Positions 1 through 11,631 of a stretch of DNA of 64,000 nucleotides are shown piece after piece. Under the pieces are notes generated by a model. The model did no database searches, had not been told where the DNA came from, and saw only the letters and a list, made by a program, of their open reading frames with translations. This stretch comes from Cadophora sp. MPI-SDFR-AT-0126 (taxonomy: Eukaryota > Ascomycota > Leotiomycetes > Helotiales > Ploettnerulaceae): NCBI GenBank assembly GCA_020747065.1, contig JAGMVK010000002.1, forward strand, positions 930,001 to 994,000, written 5' to 3'. Both the position numbers and the translations under genes were made by a program. Position 1 is the first letter of the stretch, and every line of letters starts with the position of its first letter.

Positions 1-1154
1 ACAACACCCTTCTCTCCCTGAGCAGCCTTCAACAAGCTCTCGGCGAAACGGGCACCAGCCATAGCCATGGACAGAGTGGCGGATCCGGCACCATCCTTAG
101 CCTTGACAACCTCATCACCACCGAATTGGACACGGTTCAAGAGGGTAGCGTCACCGACGAGATCAGGGTGCTTAGATTGAGAAAAGAGAGGAACAATGGT
201 AACACCAGAGTGACCTCCGACAACCGTGATAGCCTCATCAGCAGGGTCGGTGTTCTTGATCTCAGAAACGAATCGGGAGGCACGGACGACATCGAGAGTG
301 GTAACACCGAACAGACGCTTTGGGTTGTAGACTCCTCTCGCCTTGAAGATCTCGGCAACAATTGGGACGGTGCTGTTAACTGGGTTTGAGATGACCAAGA
401 TGTTGGCATCTGGAGCGGACTCGGCAGCGGCCTTTGCAAGATCACGGACAATTGAGGCGTTTGTGTTGAAAAGATCATCACGGGTCATGCCTGGCTTACG
501 GGGAACACCAGCTGGGATGAGAACGATCTCAGCACCCTTCAAGGCTGCTGCAAGACCGCTTGGTGTTGGGTCATATCCGGTAACCTTGCTCTTGGTATTG
601 ATGTGGCTGATATCAGCGGCAACACCTGCATGTATACAGTCAGAATCGTAGATGCTGTGTTGTGCCGAAGAGGTCATTTGCATCCAAGAACCAATTTCCT
701 TCCTTATATGGATTCGACGTACCTGGGGCGAGACGGATATCGTAGAGAGCGAGGTCTGTAACGCGGGGGTTGAGCTTCAAGAGAAGGGACAGAGGTTGTC
801 CAATTCCGCCAGCAGCACCGAGGACTGTAACTTTCGACAACTGGAAAGTGTATAAATTAGCGATTGATCCTTCCAAACAATGCCTTGTTGCAGCCCGGCT
901 GCAAGTATTCAACAAAGAGCCATTCCGTCACCAATGTAGCAATTGGCATCCCTAGAGCAGCCAAAGCATTCCTATCTATCCGCAAAAGTATCCTCAAGTC
1001 TGCGACCAACAATTGAAGCTTCCCAGCCTCGGCCCAGAGATCTGGAGATAGTTCGGGGTATTGCGTATGGAAAGGTTGAACTCACGTCTCTGGCAGTTGC
1101 GGAGAATGCTCGTCTCTGGGCAGCGCCCGACAATGCTCTGCGTGCGGCAAACAT
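1..1154 (-). CDS. Mitochondrial malate dehydrogenase (3' end cut by window edge)
   Basis: NAD-dependent malate dehydrogenase of the mitochondrial TCA cycle (malate + NAD+ to oxaloacetate). Three exons fit: 1154-1086, 840-723 and 625-1, with introns 1085-841 and 722-626, both GT..AG. Exon 1 encodes an Arg/Ala/Ser-rich presequence ([20 protein letters not shown]), as expected for mitochondrial import. Exon 2 opens with the Rossmann loop [17 protein letters not shown]. Exon 3 carries the family segments [29 protein letters not shown] and [15 protein letters not shown], which hold the substrate-binding arginines and the catalytic histidine. The frame is still open at base 1, so roughly the last 50-60 residues are missing. 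The Ala/Arg presequence argues against the peroxisomal or cytosolic isoform. Confidence 0.95.
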
Positions 1155-2384
1155 GATGTGAATATGGATTGTATGTAAAGAAGAGGGATAAGGAATTGAG
1201 GATATGGGAAAGTCGGACGGATGGACTGGAGAGAAGGAGGTGCTGAGAGAATTTTGAGCTAGACGTGACCAGAGCTCCGGTCCGAACGATCGATCGAATG
1301 CACGAGCTAATCCCGGAGCGGATCAAGCGGCTTCCTCTGGTCACGTGGAATTGGGATGAAAACAAGATTTTGAAATCGTTGCTACGAGAGTAGCTTTTCG
1401 CGAAATAATATTTAAGAGACAAAAGAGAGTCGACATTATGTAGACCTTTGGTGTAACGAAATCTGGTTGGCAAATGTGTCAAGCTTTGTTCTCAACTTCC
1501 CGCAATAACCCGTTCCCCAGATTCTCATCCGAAACATTCAAGAGTTAGAAGAGCAGATCTCTACTTCGATGAACATTGAAATTTTCCAGGCCAATTGACA
1601 CTCATCTAATAACACGCTTTAGTGTTATGTATTTGATTTAATCCAGTACAAGTTCTTCAAAAGAAAAAGAAGAAAATAATGACAACATGCAATTTACAAG
1701 AGCCATACATCTAGGGGTTCATCGATGGAGACCTCGAGTCCTCAAGCGCTGGTTTTTCACATCGCTTATTATTCGACCTGATATTGATACTTATTACCCA
1801 CCTCTGCCTCGTACCGCTTGCTGTTCCGAGTTTTTCACCTACCATCCTGAAAGATGGATTTGCTCAGCCCCTGATCCCGATGATTGCATTGATGGTACTG
1901 TGGCCTGTCGGACCCTCGTCCAACTCTATCGCTCCTTGCATGACCCGGAACCTTGTCAGAAAGTATCCTTCAGCCTCCACGTAGTCCACTAAGCTTGGAG
2001 TTCTCTCTTTCCAAACTCGATCTGGCATTGTTCACATACAATGCAGCTGTCCAAAGATTGAAGAGGAAGCAATATAATCTCTTCAATTGAATTTGCTTAA
2101 TCACATTTTGATATTTCCAACTTTCCTATCTCATTACAAGCGAGATCTCCAAACCCTCATCATGTCAAAATGCCGAACTCCAGCATGTGCAAAGCAATGC
2201 GAACCCATCAATCCCCTATGACAAATGAAAAGAGAAGTATATACATTAGCGAGGCCATATTGGCGGATGCCTCAACTCCATGACAACAAGATTATCTTGC
2301 CAGTAATCATCATTCATTCATAACCACCTCCTCTTCTCCACCCTTCTCACACCTCATCTTTTACCAACTCGGGCAGATACCAAC
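1155..2384. other. Intergenic, no supported gene
   Basis: About 1.2 kb upstream of the malate dehydrogenase gene and downstream of the Nep1-like gene. The only sizeable reading frame (1687-1992, plus) has no recognisable domain and no splice-supported extension. The part nearest 1155 should hold the malate dehydrogenase promoter; no specific site is identifiable. Confidence 0.6.
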
Positions 2385-3255
2385 CTACCAAGTAGCCTTC
2401 CACAAGTTCGGATAGAAATTCGCATCCTTAAACGGCACATTCGCACTCCCGAAGTCCGTATTCTCAAGCGCCGTCCTCGCCGCATCCGTCAAGCTCTCCC
2501 ACGCAACCAGCGGCTGCTTCCCTCCAACATCAGTCGTAAGGCCACAAGCGTGGTTAACAGGCCAGATACTCTCGTACTTGATGCGAGGAGAGGTGCCGGT
2601 GAGAGAGTAGCCGGAAGTGACGCAATCCCAGCCGCCGTGAGCGGAGGGACACACTGCCAGAATGTTGGAGGCGGCGGTGCTGGTCGCGGAGGAGAGGTAG
2701 ATGATAACTCCTTCCCAGTCGTGACGGTGGCCCAGACCGTCGGAGGGTTCGTCTTTGGGGAAATACCTGAGGAGAAATATGTGAATATTACGGTGTTACC
2801 TAGGGGAAGCGGGGGATGGGAACTCACCAGGAGTACATCAGGACGTAGTTTCCTCCATATTCACCGCTACGGACATAGATCTGTCCAGTACTAGAACTAC
2901 ATCCTCCATTCGACGCACCAGTAGTAGCGAGACCACCACTAATCAAGAATCAGCTCTCATTCTCCAAATTCCAATTCTCAACGACTCAGGACTCAAAAGT
3001 CAATAGATACAAGACATACCTAGTGTTTCCACTAGCATCCACCGCCGGAAACGGCACACAACCATTGACAACCTTCAGCAATGGCTGGTACGCAAGGTAC
3101 ACAGAGCCGAGAGTTCCACTCGGTACTGTCTGTGGGAAACCAACGACGGCATCGTGGGCGATGACAGCGCGTTTCTCGAGCTGCTGCTCGATTGGAGTGG
3201 CGATAACAGAGCTGGCTACAGCCAGCACTTTCAGGAGGGAGGAGAGGACTGCCAT
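2385..3255 (-). CDS. Secreted Nep1-like protein (NPP1 family necrosis-inducing protein)
   Basis: Member of the NLP (necrosis- and ethylene-inducing protein) family. These are secreted proteins that bind plant sphingolipids and permeabilise dicot cell membranes; some members are not cytotoxic. Three exons fit: 3255-3020, 2938-2828 and 2766-2385, with introns 3019-2939 and 2827-2767 (GTATGT and GTGAGT donors), giving 242 codons plus stop. The N-terminus is a signal peptide of about 20 residues, followed by a Lys-Arg site typical of Kex2 processing. The family heptapeptide GHRHDWE is intact at the start of exon 3, with the metal-coordinating His and Asp present. Cysteines flank the exon 1/2 junction as in type 1 members, but additional cysteines follow, so the subtype is left open. 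No frameshift or stop interrupts it. Whether it is cytotoxic cannot be read from sequence. Confidence 0.9.
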
Positions 3256-5310
3256 TTTGAACTGCTTAGATCTGATCGAGTGAACGATTTCCCAAGTAGC
3301 TTCTAAACCCGATCAAAGGGTCAGCGAGCTGTTGAAGTGTTGAGTAAGAGGCAGACAAGGATAAGGATGAGAGGAAGTGCTGTCCAGAACGACGATCAAA
3401 CAGCAGAACAGCGCACTTTATATCTTCTCCCATATCCCATCCATCCCAAGATCAAGCTTTCATATTCCTGGCCTCGTCTCCGCTGCCCCTCACTCACGAC
3501 AAAGATACATGACCAGGGCTGAGTTCCCAAATAAGCAATACCTCCTTTCATCACAGGCCCGTGCTGCCCCTACTGTAAGTACTTACTGCCGGACAGAGAC
3601 TCCCTTTTGTAGGCTGACGTCTCCTCTTCCATATTACTTGCCAATCAAAGACTGATATGTGCCACGTTGCGGTACTTATCGCCTGTTTCTGTCCTGGTAT
3701 TCTTTCACCCCCTCCTGCAGTCATGACAACACGCACAGGAAGCGCAAAGCCTTGACGTGCATCCCTCACAACCCAAACCAGAACGTGACAGCTTCACGAA
3801 AAAGCATAATAAAGTACCGGACCCCTCGCGCTCCAGCAAAAGCCCCAAGCTCCTCCCATCTATTCGGAAACGACACCCAAAAGCAGCCCCCATGCCCGAG
3901 TCTTGCGTCGCTTGAGGGGCATCTACCCCACCCTTCAGGGTCTCAATCAGGACTGCCGGCCTCGGCCCGTAGCATCAAATCGTGAACTATCGATTTTCAG
4001 GTCTCAGATCTCTATTCATCTCGTCCATTATTGCAATATTGAATTGCGTATGCTTAACATTCTCAAAGCCCGGAATCCGGCAGTGGAAATTTGATGGAGT
4101 GGCTTGGTTTATACGTTGAAGAGCAAGAGGCGGTGGTAGCGAGTGTGGCGCCGCGTTCCACTCCACTGTATCTTACAAGCCCCTATTATTATTGAGAACG
4201 AACTGTAAGCGAGGTACGCAGAGAAACAGCATCACAAGACCTTCCTTTCCTGTTCCTGTCCTGGCGATCTTAACACACACACGCGCTTTTTCTGCACTTC
4301 GTCCAAGGACCGATAAAAGAGTGACGGATACCCGGCCGGGAATCTTCCCTCCATTCAGGGGATCACCGGGGAAGATAAGATCTATTCAGCTACTGTACAG
4401 TACACCACGAGGCTTATCTGCGGCTTCTGATTGCATTGCATTTCGAGATCTGAGTCTGCCTTGCTGCGGCGGAAGTCAAGAAGGAAGGAAGGAAGGAAGC
4501 AAGCAAGCAACGTGGGATAGTTTGTGGATAAGCTTAAACATCCTTCAAAAGTATAATAGATAGAACTCTGGTTGTTTCTTGTACAGACAGGGAACTCGGC
4601 TGGGAGGGTTCTGGAAGATACATGGGTCTGTGAGCTTTCGCGGAAAGCTTCAGGCTTGAAATTAATTCTCGACTTTGAAGCAGGAAAGTCGTTTAGATAT
4701 GCAAAGGCGATGATTGTCTTTCAACTAGCGAGCTTGTTAGCGGGTAGCTAGTTCGAGGACAACATAGTAAATTTTTGAATTATCTCTCCATTTCAACAGG
4801 AGGCCGTGGACTGTGGATTTTGCACAAGAGGCAGAGCTGGGGGAAAGAAACCGTCGATGGGGAATATAAATTATCACAAATTTTATTCCAGGTCCCACTC
4901 CAATGAAAGAAGAAATGACACTTCCATAACTTCCAGTCGGAAGCTTGGACTCCTGGAGAGCGACAATCCACATTTTCTCAAGAAGCCCTTGGCAGTGGAG
5001 ATTTTCTGTTCTTTTCCCCTGAAGCCTGACGCTGTGTGTTCGGGACTCGCCGTCCGCTTTATCAAGGGAATTAATCATATCACAAGGCATTGTCTGTAAT
5101 CTGTAGCATAGACGAGAGAGGGTCTTGTACAATGTATTTTTGTATTGCAATTTTTGAAGTGTCTATTTGCTGATCTATCTTCTAGTCTGCAAAAACCATG
5201 GTGACCACGAATCGCGTAAAGAGTAACGCAGAATAACTCCGGAGACAATTCCCAATGCGCAATGACCCTACAGATAACACTTTTTCTCGTCCCAACGTCG
5301 ACTTGTGCAT
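3256..5310. other. Long intergenic stretch
   Basis: About 2 kb between the Nep1-like gene and the 3' end of the EF-3 gene. Frames such as 4737-5150 (minus) and 4192-4563 (plus) show no domain, signal peptide or consistent splice extension. It contains a short GGAA/AAGC microsatellite. The first few hundred bases beyond 3255 are the presumed Nep1-like promoter. Confidence 0.6.
4479..4510. repeat. AAGG/AAGC tetranucleotide microsatellite
   Basis: About four AAGG units run directly into three to four AAGC units, read by eye. It lies in an intergenic region and is a probable length polymorphism. Confidence 0.85.
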
Positions 5311-8300
5311 CTAATCGTCCTCGTCGGCTAAACACAGAGAATGTTAGTGATTTGTTCAAAGTCAAGTGCATATTGAGACAAAGGAGATCCAGGGAGTACG
5401 AACAGAAAACCTCCTCTCCACGCTTTCTCCGTGCCATACGGTCCTTCTTCTTCTTCCGCAGCTCAGCGGAAGTAAGCTTCTTGGCCTTCTTCGTCGAGAC
5501 AATCTTGTTACTATTTAAACAGTTAGCATACGCTTCAATGACATCAGAACGGAACTAGACATACCCCATAGCATCAAACTTCTCTTCTTCATCATCGTCA
5601 TCACCCTTTAGACGGGGTCCAGCACCCTGTCCTTGGACCCAGTTGTGACCAGATGGAGTCATCTTTCCGTCAACAACTGCCCAAACTTCCTCAGTCAAGT
5701 TCTCAGTGAACTCCTTGGAGTGAGTAATGATGATAACACCACCCTCGAAGGCTTTGAGAGCCTTGGAAAGAGCACCGAGAGAGTCACGGTCAAGATAGTT
5801 GGTAGGCTCATCAAGAACGATCAAATGAGGACGTTGCCATGAGCATGCAGCGAGAACGACCTTGACACGCTGTCCACCGGAAAGACCCAACATGCGGGAA
5901 TGGGAGATCAGCTCGGCATCGAGACCGAAGTTAGCACCGTGAGCCTCAATCTCCTTTCGGACCAGAGGTCTGAATTGACCACTGGCAAGAGCCTCCTTTT
6001 GATCAACCTCAGCAACCATCTTTTGATGAGAAGCCAAGATCTCGGTACGGGGAATCCAGGCGTTGTCTGCAGTCATCATAGGAACCCATCTCTCGTTCTT
6101 CATGCCAACGTTCTCTCCAAGAGCGAACGAACACTCGTACTCGTAAGAGTTCTTGAACTTGCGGCGGGAGTGAATACCAATGACACGTCTCTGGGAACCC
6201 TCAATCTTGTAGATCTTGTCCATTGCTTTCTCATCCTCATCGGTGACGATCTTGTTGGCACGATCCATAGTCTCACGATCCTCACCAGTCTGGAAACGCC
6301 ATTGAATGTATTCTGAAGGAGTCTTCTCCAAGTGGTGATCGATGTGTGCGAAAGCGTGTTGTTTGATGTAGGCGATACGGATGTTCTCGTGTGTGTAGAC
6401 ATCACCACTGGTTGGGATAAGTTCACCGGTCAAGACGTTAATGAGAGTGGATTTGCCAGCACCATTGGGACCGATGACGGCAATACGGGAACCGAGCGAA
6501 CACTGGAAGGAGATGTCGGAAATCTGGGGCTTTGGTGTACCTGGGTATTGGAAGCTCATCTTGGACACACGAACAATGGCCTTGGCCTTGGTCTTGACAC
6601 CCTCGAGGAAACCTGGCTCAGGGAACTTGAATTCCATCTCAGAAGCACCAAGCTCGAAGTATGACTTGGCAGATGGGCACTTCTTGACGAACTCACGGAC
6701 GTTACCGCGGTAACGCTTGAGCTTGAATCTCTCGTAGTTGATGATGTGTTGGCAGACGTTGTTAAGGAAGCCGGTGTCGTGGGAAACGATGATAGATGTG
6801 CAGGGGGATGCCATCAAGTAGTCCTCGAGCCACTTGACGTTCTTGACGTCCAAATGGTTAGTGGGCTCATCGAGAAGGAGAATATCTGGGTTTTCGAAAA
6901 CGGCACGAGCGAGAGCCAACTTCATCTTCCATCCACCAGAAAGAGCGGTGATCAAGTTATTAATCATAGCATCAGTGAAACCGAACTCGGCCAATTGCTT
7001 TACGACCTCCTCGCGCGAGGTCTCGACACCAACCTCCTTCAACTTCTTCATGGTCCAGTCGATGGTGGTTTGCTCAGTATCAGCAGCATCAAGGTCGTGC
7101 TCAACGAAGACGGTCTTGACTTCGCTCTTCTTGGGGAAACCCTCAACTTGCTCGTTGTTAATGGCGCGCATGAGAGTGGACTTTCCGGAACCGTTAGGAC
7201 CGCAGAGACCATATCGCTGACCACGCTTCAGGCGGAGATGGGTCTGGTTTAGGAGAATCTTAGCACCGTAGGCCAAGTTGAATGTGCAGTTGCAAAGATC
7301 CTCTCCCTCCTCATCGTCGGCCTCCTCGGCATCCGCCTCCTCGGCCAGTGGGGAAGCCTTCTTTCGGAGAGAATCCACAACGGCTTGAGCATCGGACTCA
7401 GGCATGATTGAGGCGATGTATGGCTTGATGTTAGAGGTCCAGCTCTGGGTATCGGCATCTTTCTCGTCAATAAGTTGACCAGCAAGAGCAGAGGCGAAGT
7501 CGAGAATCGGGGCGAACTTGGTGATAACAGCCTTGTGCTTGCCAGACTCGATGATCTCCTTCAAGATAGCAGAAACTGTGGAAACATCACCAGCGTGAGA
7601 AACTTCTGGGATCTTTCCGTCGACGACAGCTCCGACACGGATGAGGGTGTCGAGACCTTGCTTGGTCTTCTCACGGGCCTCGGGATCAGCCAAGTTCTCG
7701 TAGTTCTTGGTGAGTTGGGGCATGAGCTTTGGCAAGAAAGCCGCAACAATGTTGGGGTCCTCGACAAGTTTGCACATGTTGTCAACGATAACGGCAGACT
7801 TTCGCTTGATGGCGGTCTCACGCTCAGCAAGACCACGATCCAAGAGAGGAACCATAATGGCCAAAGTTGGCTCGTGAACATCAGTGACGAAAGTGGTGGC
7901 ACCGAGCAAATGAATGGTCTCTGGGACATTCTCTGGCTTGGCGATACACTTGATCAACTCAGGAATGAAACGATCAATATCCTTGTTGACGATAAGACCG
8001 CAGACCTTCTCCATTGTACCATATGCCATCTTCTTAACCTCAGGCTTTGTGTCCCACATGGATTCGGAGACGACTGGGATCAGATCTGGGACGCGGAGGG
8101 CGAGTTGTGATGGGGCGGATTCGACAAGAGCCTCGATACAGGTGAGACCAGTGATCTTCTCTTGCCATTTTTGGGCGGTCAAGATGGAGTTGATGATGGG
8201 TGGGAGGACAGCCTTGACAGCGTTGGCGCTGACAGCCTTGACGATGGCAAGGGCAGCAGCTTGAGCGGCATTCTTGACTGGGACCATCTTATCACCAACG

Positions 8301-8827
8301 GCTGCAAGCACCGATGGGAGGAGAACAACCAAGTATGGCTCGACGGAGGGGGCGGTATCGGAATGCTCAGCAATAGCCTGGATGGCATTGAGAGCGCGTT
8401 CCCGGACGTTGGCATCCTTCTTGTTGCCAAGTTGCTTCTTGAGGGATTCGACGGTCCTGTTAGGAGTTCTGGTCAGCAATTGTTTCGGATCCCATTTTCG
8501 AAAATCAAAAAAGTGCGACCGGTGAAGGCGACACCTTTCCAAACCAGTGCGCAGACGCATAACCCGGCACTGGAGTAGATAGAAGCCCAAAGAGAGATTT
8601 ATCGATTGTGTAAAGAGACTGCAAGGCTATACTTACTTGGTTGGAGCGTCGTTCTCCTCAATGGGCGAGTTAATGAAGATTGCCAGATTGTGGGTGGCGG
8701 CATTGATGTCCTCCTGAGCCTTGGAGATCCAAAGCTTTGCCATCAGTTCATCAAGAACCTTGACACTGTTTTTGTTCTCTTTGGAGGCCATGCTTGCGGT
8801 TGCTGATGTATCGGTCACAGCGGGCAT
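5311..8827 (-). CDS. Translation elongation factor 3 (ABC-F type ATPase)
   Basis: Fungus-specific ribosome-associated ATPase that promotes E-site tRNA release and eEF1A function during elongation. Four exons fit: 8827-8637, 8456-5565, 5510-5404 and 5327-5311, totalling 1,068 residues against about 1,050 for the family. The last two small exons restore the lysine-rich tail and an acidic end (EEVFSDEDD); without them the frame stops after AMGYV. The N-terminal part is made of HEAT repeats. The first nucleotide-binding domain has GPNGSGKST near residue 480, then [14 protein letters not shown] and [11 protein letters not shown]. The second has GPNGAGKST near 725, then LSGGQRVKV and [11 protein letters not shown], with the chromodomain-like insertion between its motifs. 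The start at 8827 is the first ATG of an exon that splices in frame; an internal ATG (MASKEN) is an alternative. Confidence 0.96.
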
Positions 8828-9846
8828 GTTGTAGAAAAAGAGAAGAGAGGGAGGCGGAGGAGGGGATCGAGTGTGGGAGAGGGAGAAAAATTGTCGACCA
8901 CTAGTGCGATCGTCGTTATCGGCGGGCCCGCAAAAAAGGTTGGAGGGGCAATCGATACGCTGGATAGAGAGCGCTGTGGTGAAGATTTCGCAACTCTTCT
9001 TGCTGCGAAGAAGTCTATGAAGCAGAAAAGGAGTGAGGGGGGATTTTGTGTGTCGAAGTGAAGGAGGAAGAGGAGGAAGAAATGAACAAGTCGAGAAATT
9101 TGCAGAGGGTGAGCAGTCTTTAATAATAAATCTCTGGCCTCTGGGTTCAGTCGAAAAATTATGACAGGGGTCCAGAGACTAGCGTGTTTAGCCAGACAGA
9201 AGCGAGTTGCCTTCCTCCCCAACACGGTCCGGCGAGGACCAGCCCAGGCCAAAACACTGAAAGTCTTTGCCACCACCACCCAAGAGATTTTGTAACAGCA
9301 ATAAGAGATGGAATGATGGAGAGTGTTCCTCATGACATTGAGGCAAACATGAAGTTGAATTTTATCTTTGCTTATTAAAGCAGATTCAGGAAAGATGTCC
9401 TTAATGATACTTCCTGTGATGTACGGTAGGTATCTATCGCTATGTCTTACAGGAGCTGCCGACTCAGCCCCAAATATAAAGGAATCAGCATGCATGTTCT
9501 GGAGTACAGCTTCGCTTCGCCACTATCAAAGCCTCGGAACCAGTGATATCTCTTGGATAGTCAAGCAATACAACGCCAGGAATGCCGCTCTTTGCAGAGA
9601 AAAGATGTTCTTGGACCCTTACCTGACCCCGGAACGCCCCTCCAAGTACCCCAACACTTTGAACAAGCGTAGTTGGTACCTTCCGTACCTTCAAGCATAA
9701 ACCGAGTGGAAGGAGCTTAAGCATCGGGATTCCCGTTAATCCATTTGAGCCTAGAGTAGATGTTTGAGCCCCATCTGACACTTGCTGCGGCTGCAAGCAA
9801 GTAAATGCCGGTATCGAGAGGCAACGGAACAACTCTCCGGAATTTT
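8828..9846. other. EF-3 upstream region
   Basis: Presumed promoter and 5' leader of the EF-3 gene. Just upstream of the start the coding strand is pyrimidine-rich (CCTCC/TCTCTT runs), common in highly expressed fungal genes. A 226-aa minus-strand frame (8815-9495) runs through it but has no recognisable domain and overlaps the EF-3 start, so it is not called. Confidence 0.55.
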
Positions 9847-10173
9847 TCATGACCCGAAAGGGGCCAATTCTTTCAAAGTCTTCCCATCCGAACAAAGTGT
9901 CTCGGACTTTACTTCAAATTCAACATCAATCCCAAATCCTCCTAAGTAGTTCATAGGGCCCTGCATAGTCCACCTTCCCATCCGGACGATTCTTCCATCT
10001 CTCACCCACCAATCACACGGTGCCCTCCAACCACGATTTCTATTTCCGTTTACCGCCAAAGCCCAATGCATGGAGTAGTCAGCTCTCACCGCTCCTCCTT
10101 CCACCAGTTCACCTAGGGAGGTAGCAGCCAAATACATACCTAATGGAAATTCGTGCATTTTTCCAAAACACAT
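9847..10173 (-). CDS. Unrecognised 108-aa frame, possibly a gene remnant
   Basis: I do not recognise the family with confidence. The frame is rich in Trp, Gly and charged residues (RNRGWRAPCDWWVRDGRIVRMG), and its strand-like pattern faintly resembles SnoaL/NTF2-fold proteins. It lacks any partner exon that I could join. It lies next to two clearly decayed genes (10.7-11.6 kb), so it may be a leftover of the same ancestral locus. It could equally be a chance frame. Confidence 0.25.
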   Translation of the reverse strand: MCFGKMHEFPLGMYLAATSLGELVEGGAVRADYSMHWALAVNGNRNRGWRAPCDWWVRDGRIVRMGRWTMQGPMNYLGGFGIDVEFEVKSETLCSDGKTLKELAPFGS

Positions 10174-10705
10174 ATTCAGTTCGATACACCCCCACTAGAC
10201 CCCTCCCCCTCCACCGATTAGAATGTGTGAGACCTGATAAGCTATCATGAGTCCACGCTTACCTCCTTGAAGCTGGGTTTTGTGGGTCGTGAGATTTTCT
10301 CTTGGCACAAGGGAATTCTCGCTTACCTCAGCTGCTTTCTCATCTCATTCTTTGAGCCAGCATACATTCTCTGGTTAAAATCAAGATTGCTTGCTTCATT
10401 CCGTCGTGTTCTTTGCGTGCTGTTGCCTTGGTGTCTACTTCCACGTACTCTCTATTTCTAGTCATGTCCTGCGACTGGGGACGAGTCTGACTAACAAAGG
10501 CGGTGTTGATGTCCACCAAGTCATAGCTATTACTCATGTTCTAAAGTTTCGAAATCCTTATAGCTTTGGACTGTCAACCTCTCGTCTCTTACATGCCTCT
10601 TACTATATTCGACTCTTTTCCAGAAATTGGTAAACGGTCTATCTCTCCCAAAATACACACCACCCCCCACAATTTACCCATCACAATCCCATTCCCATTC
10701 CACCC
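10174..10705. other. Intergenic, nothing recognised
   Basis: About 530 bases between the 108-aa frame and the 3' end of the RraA-type relic. Only short frames without domains are present. Confidence 0.5.
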
Positions 10706-11180
10706 CTATTTTCTCAACCTCTGAATTTTCAGACCCATCTCCTCACCCCTCTCAAGTGCCTCCTTGGTCTTCTCATCAATCTCCTACCTCTCCTCGCACA
10801 ATTTCAAACACTGCTCCACCAAGCTAGGCGGCACAACCACCACTCCATCCTGATCACCGATGATCATGTCCCCCCGGTTGATGGTCAAAGGTTTGGCTTG
10901 AAGTGGCGATGTGAAAGGTAGAGGCAAATTGAGACGGGATGCTCGTGAGAAGATGGAGGAGCCGAGGATGGATGTCCCTCTAGCAAAGACCTTTGTTCGG
11001 GGTCAGTCAGAAGTCAACAACACGCTTCTTCACTCTAGGGGGATTTGCGAGCTCTAAAAGAAATATCAGCAACATACCGGGAACCCCAGTTCCCTCTGCT
11101 CTCCCACATCCCTAAATCTTCCTTCAATCACCACGCCCCTCGCACACAATCTTCGCGCCCCCCACAACTCCAGCGGTCTA
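10706..11180 (-). pseudogene. RraA-like / HMG-type aldolase family gene, 5'-truncated relic
   Basis: C-terminal half of a fungal RraA-like protein, a family that includes 4-hydroxy-4-methyl-2-oxoglutarate aldolases and oxaloacetate decarboxylases. Exon 11180-11078 reads RGVVIEGRFRDVGEQRELGFP. A plausible 87-nt GTATGT..AAAG intron (11077-10991) follows. The next exon continues VFARGTSILGSS and ends in the family signature NRGDMIIGDQDGVVVVP. The frame is then broken by a TAG at 10786-10784. Beyond it the same frame still reads EIDEKTKEALERGEEMG and ends at a natural stop (10708-10706), as intact relatives do. The N-terminal half, with its start codon, is absent: the match ends near 11170-11180, where a lactonase relic on the other strand begins. 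Confidence 0.8.
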
Positions 11181-11631
11181 CTTCATAAACGCCGCCTCCC
11201 TCATCCCCAAATGGGTCTACCAAACATCCGGCAACACCAACGGAATCGCCATCTCTTCCGACTTTACTCTCTACATCTCTTCCACGGGTATCTCATCCGA
11301 TCGACCCAACGTCAAAGATCCGTATAAGGATGGACAGCTGATGGCATATGATTCACGAGGCGGGAAACCCCAGTTGAGAGACGGAAGGCTATTTAGTACG
11401 ACGGTGAATTATTATTGTGATGGGGTGAGGGTTAGTAGAGGTGGACTGGTGTTTGGTGCCATGGGTGACGGAGTGGGTGTTTTGGATGAGGAGGGGATGA
11501 CCTTGGGGAGGATAAGGACGAAGAATGAGCTGGAAGATCCTGCGGCAGTCAATATTGCATTTAGGGATAAGGGGGGGCTGTGGGTTGTTGAGAGGGGTGG
11601 AGTGTGGAAAGTTACTGGCATTAGGGAATAG
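11161..11631 (+). pseudogene. SMP-30/gluconolactonase-like lactonase, 5'-truncated relic
   Basis: C-terminal half of a fungal lactonohydrolase (six-bladed beta-propeller, SMP-30/gluconolactonase family). The frame is open from about 11116 to the stop at 11629-11631 and has no upstream ATG. Family-like segments begin near 11173 (VYFINAASLIPKWVYQTSG) and continue with NGIAISSDFTLYISSTG, DGVRVSRGGLVFGAMGDGV and a terminal GLWVVERGGVWKV. The N-terminal blades and signal peptide are missing. An internal ATG at 11341 would give only 96 residues. It abuts the truncated RraA-like relic head to head, as if a deletion removed both 5' halves and their shared promoter. Confidence 0.75.

Noticed and set aside
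137..481. 114-aa minus-strand frame and plus-strand shadows over the left edge
   Set aside because: They overlap the malate dehydrogenase exon in other frames; the dehydrogenase frame carries the family motifs.
1687..1992. 101-aa plus-strand frame
   Set aside because: No domain, an overlapping alternative frame (1784-1984), and no splice-supported extension.
4737..5150. 137-aa minus-strand frame
   Set aside because: Composition unlike neighbouring genes, no domain, no coherent exon partner.
8815..9495. 226-aa minus-strand frame upstream of EF-3
   Set aside because: It overlaps the EF-3 start in another frame, and its sequence is driven by a CT-rich leader.
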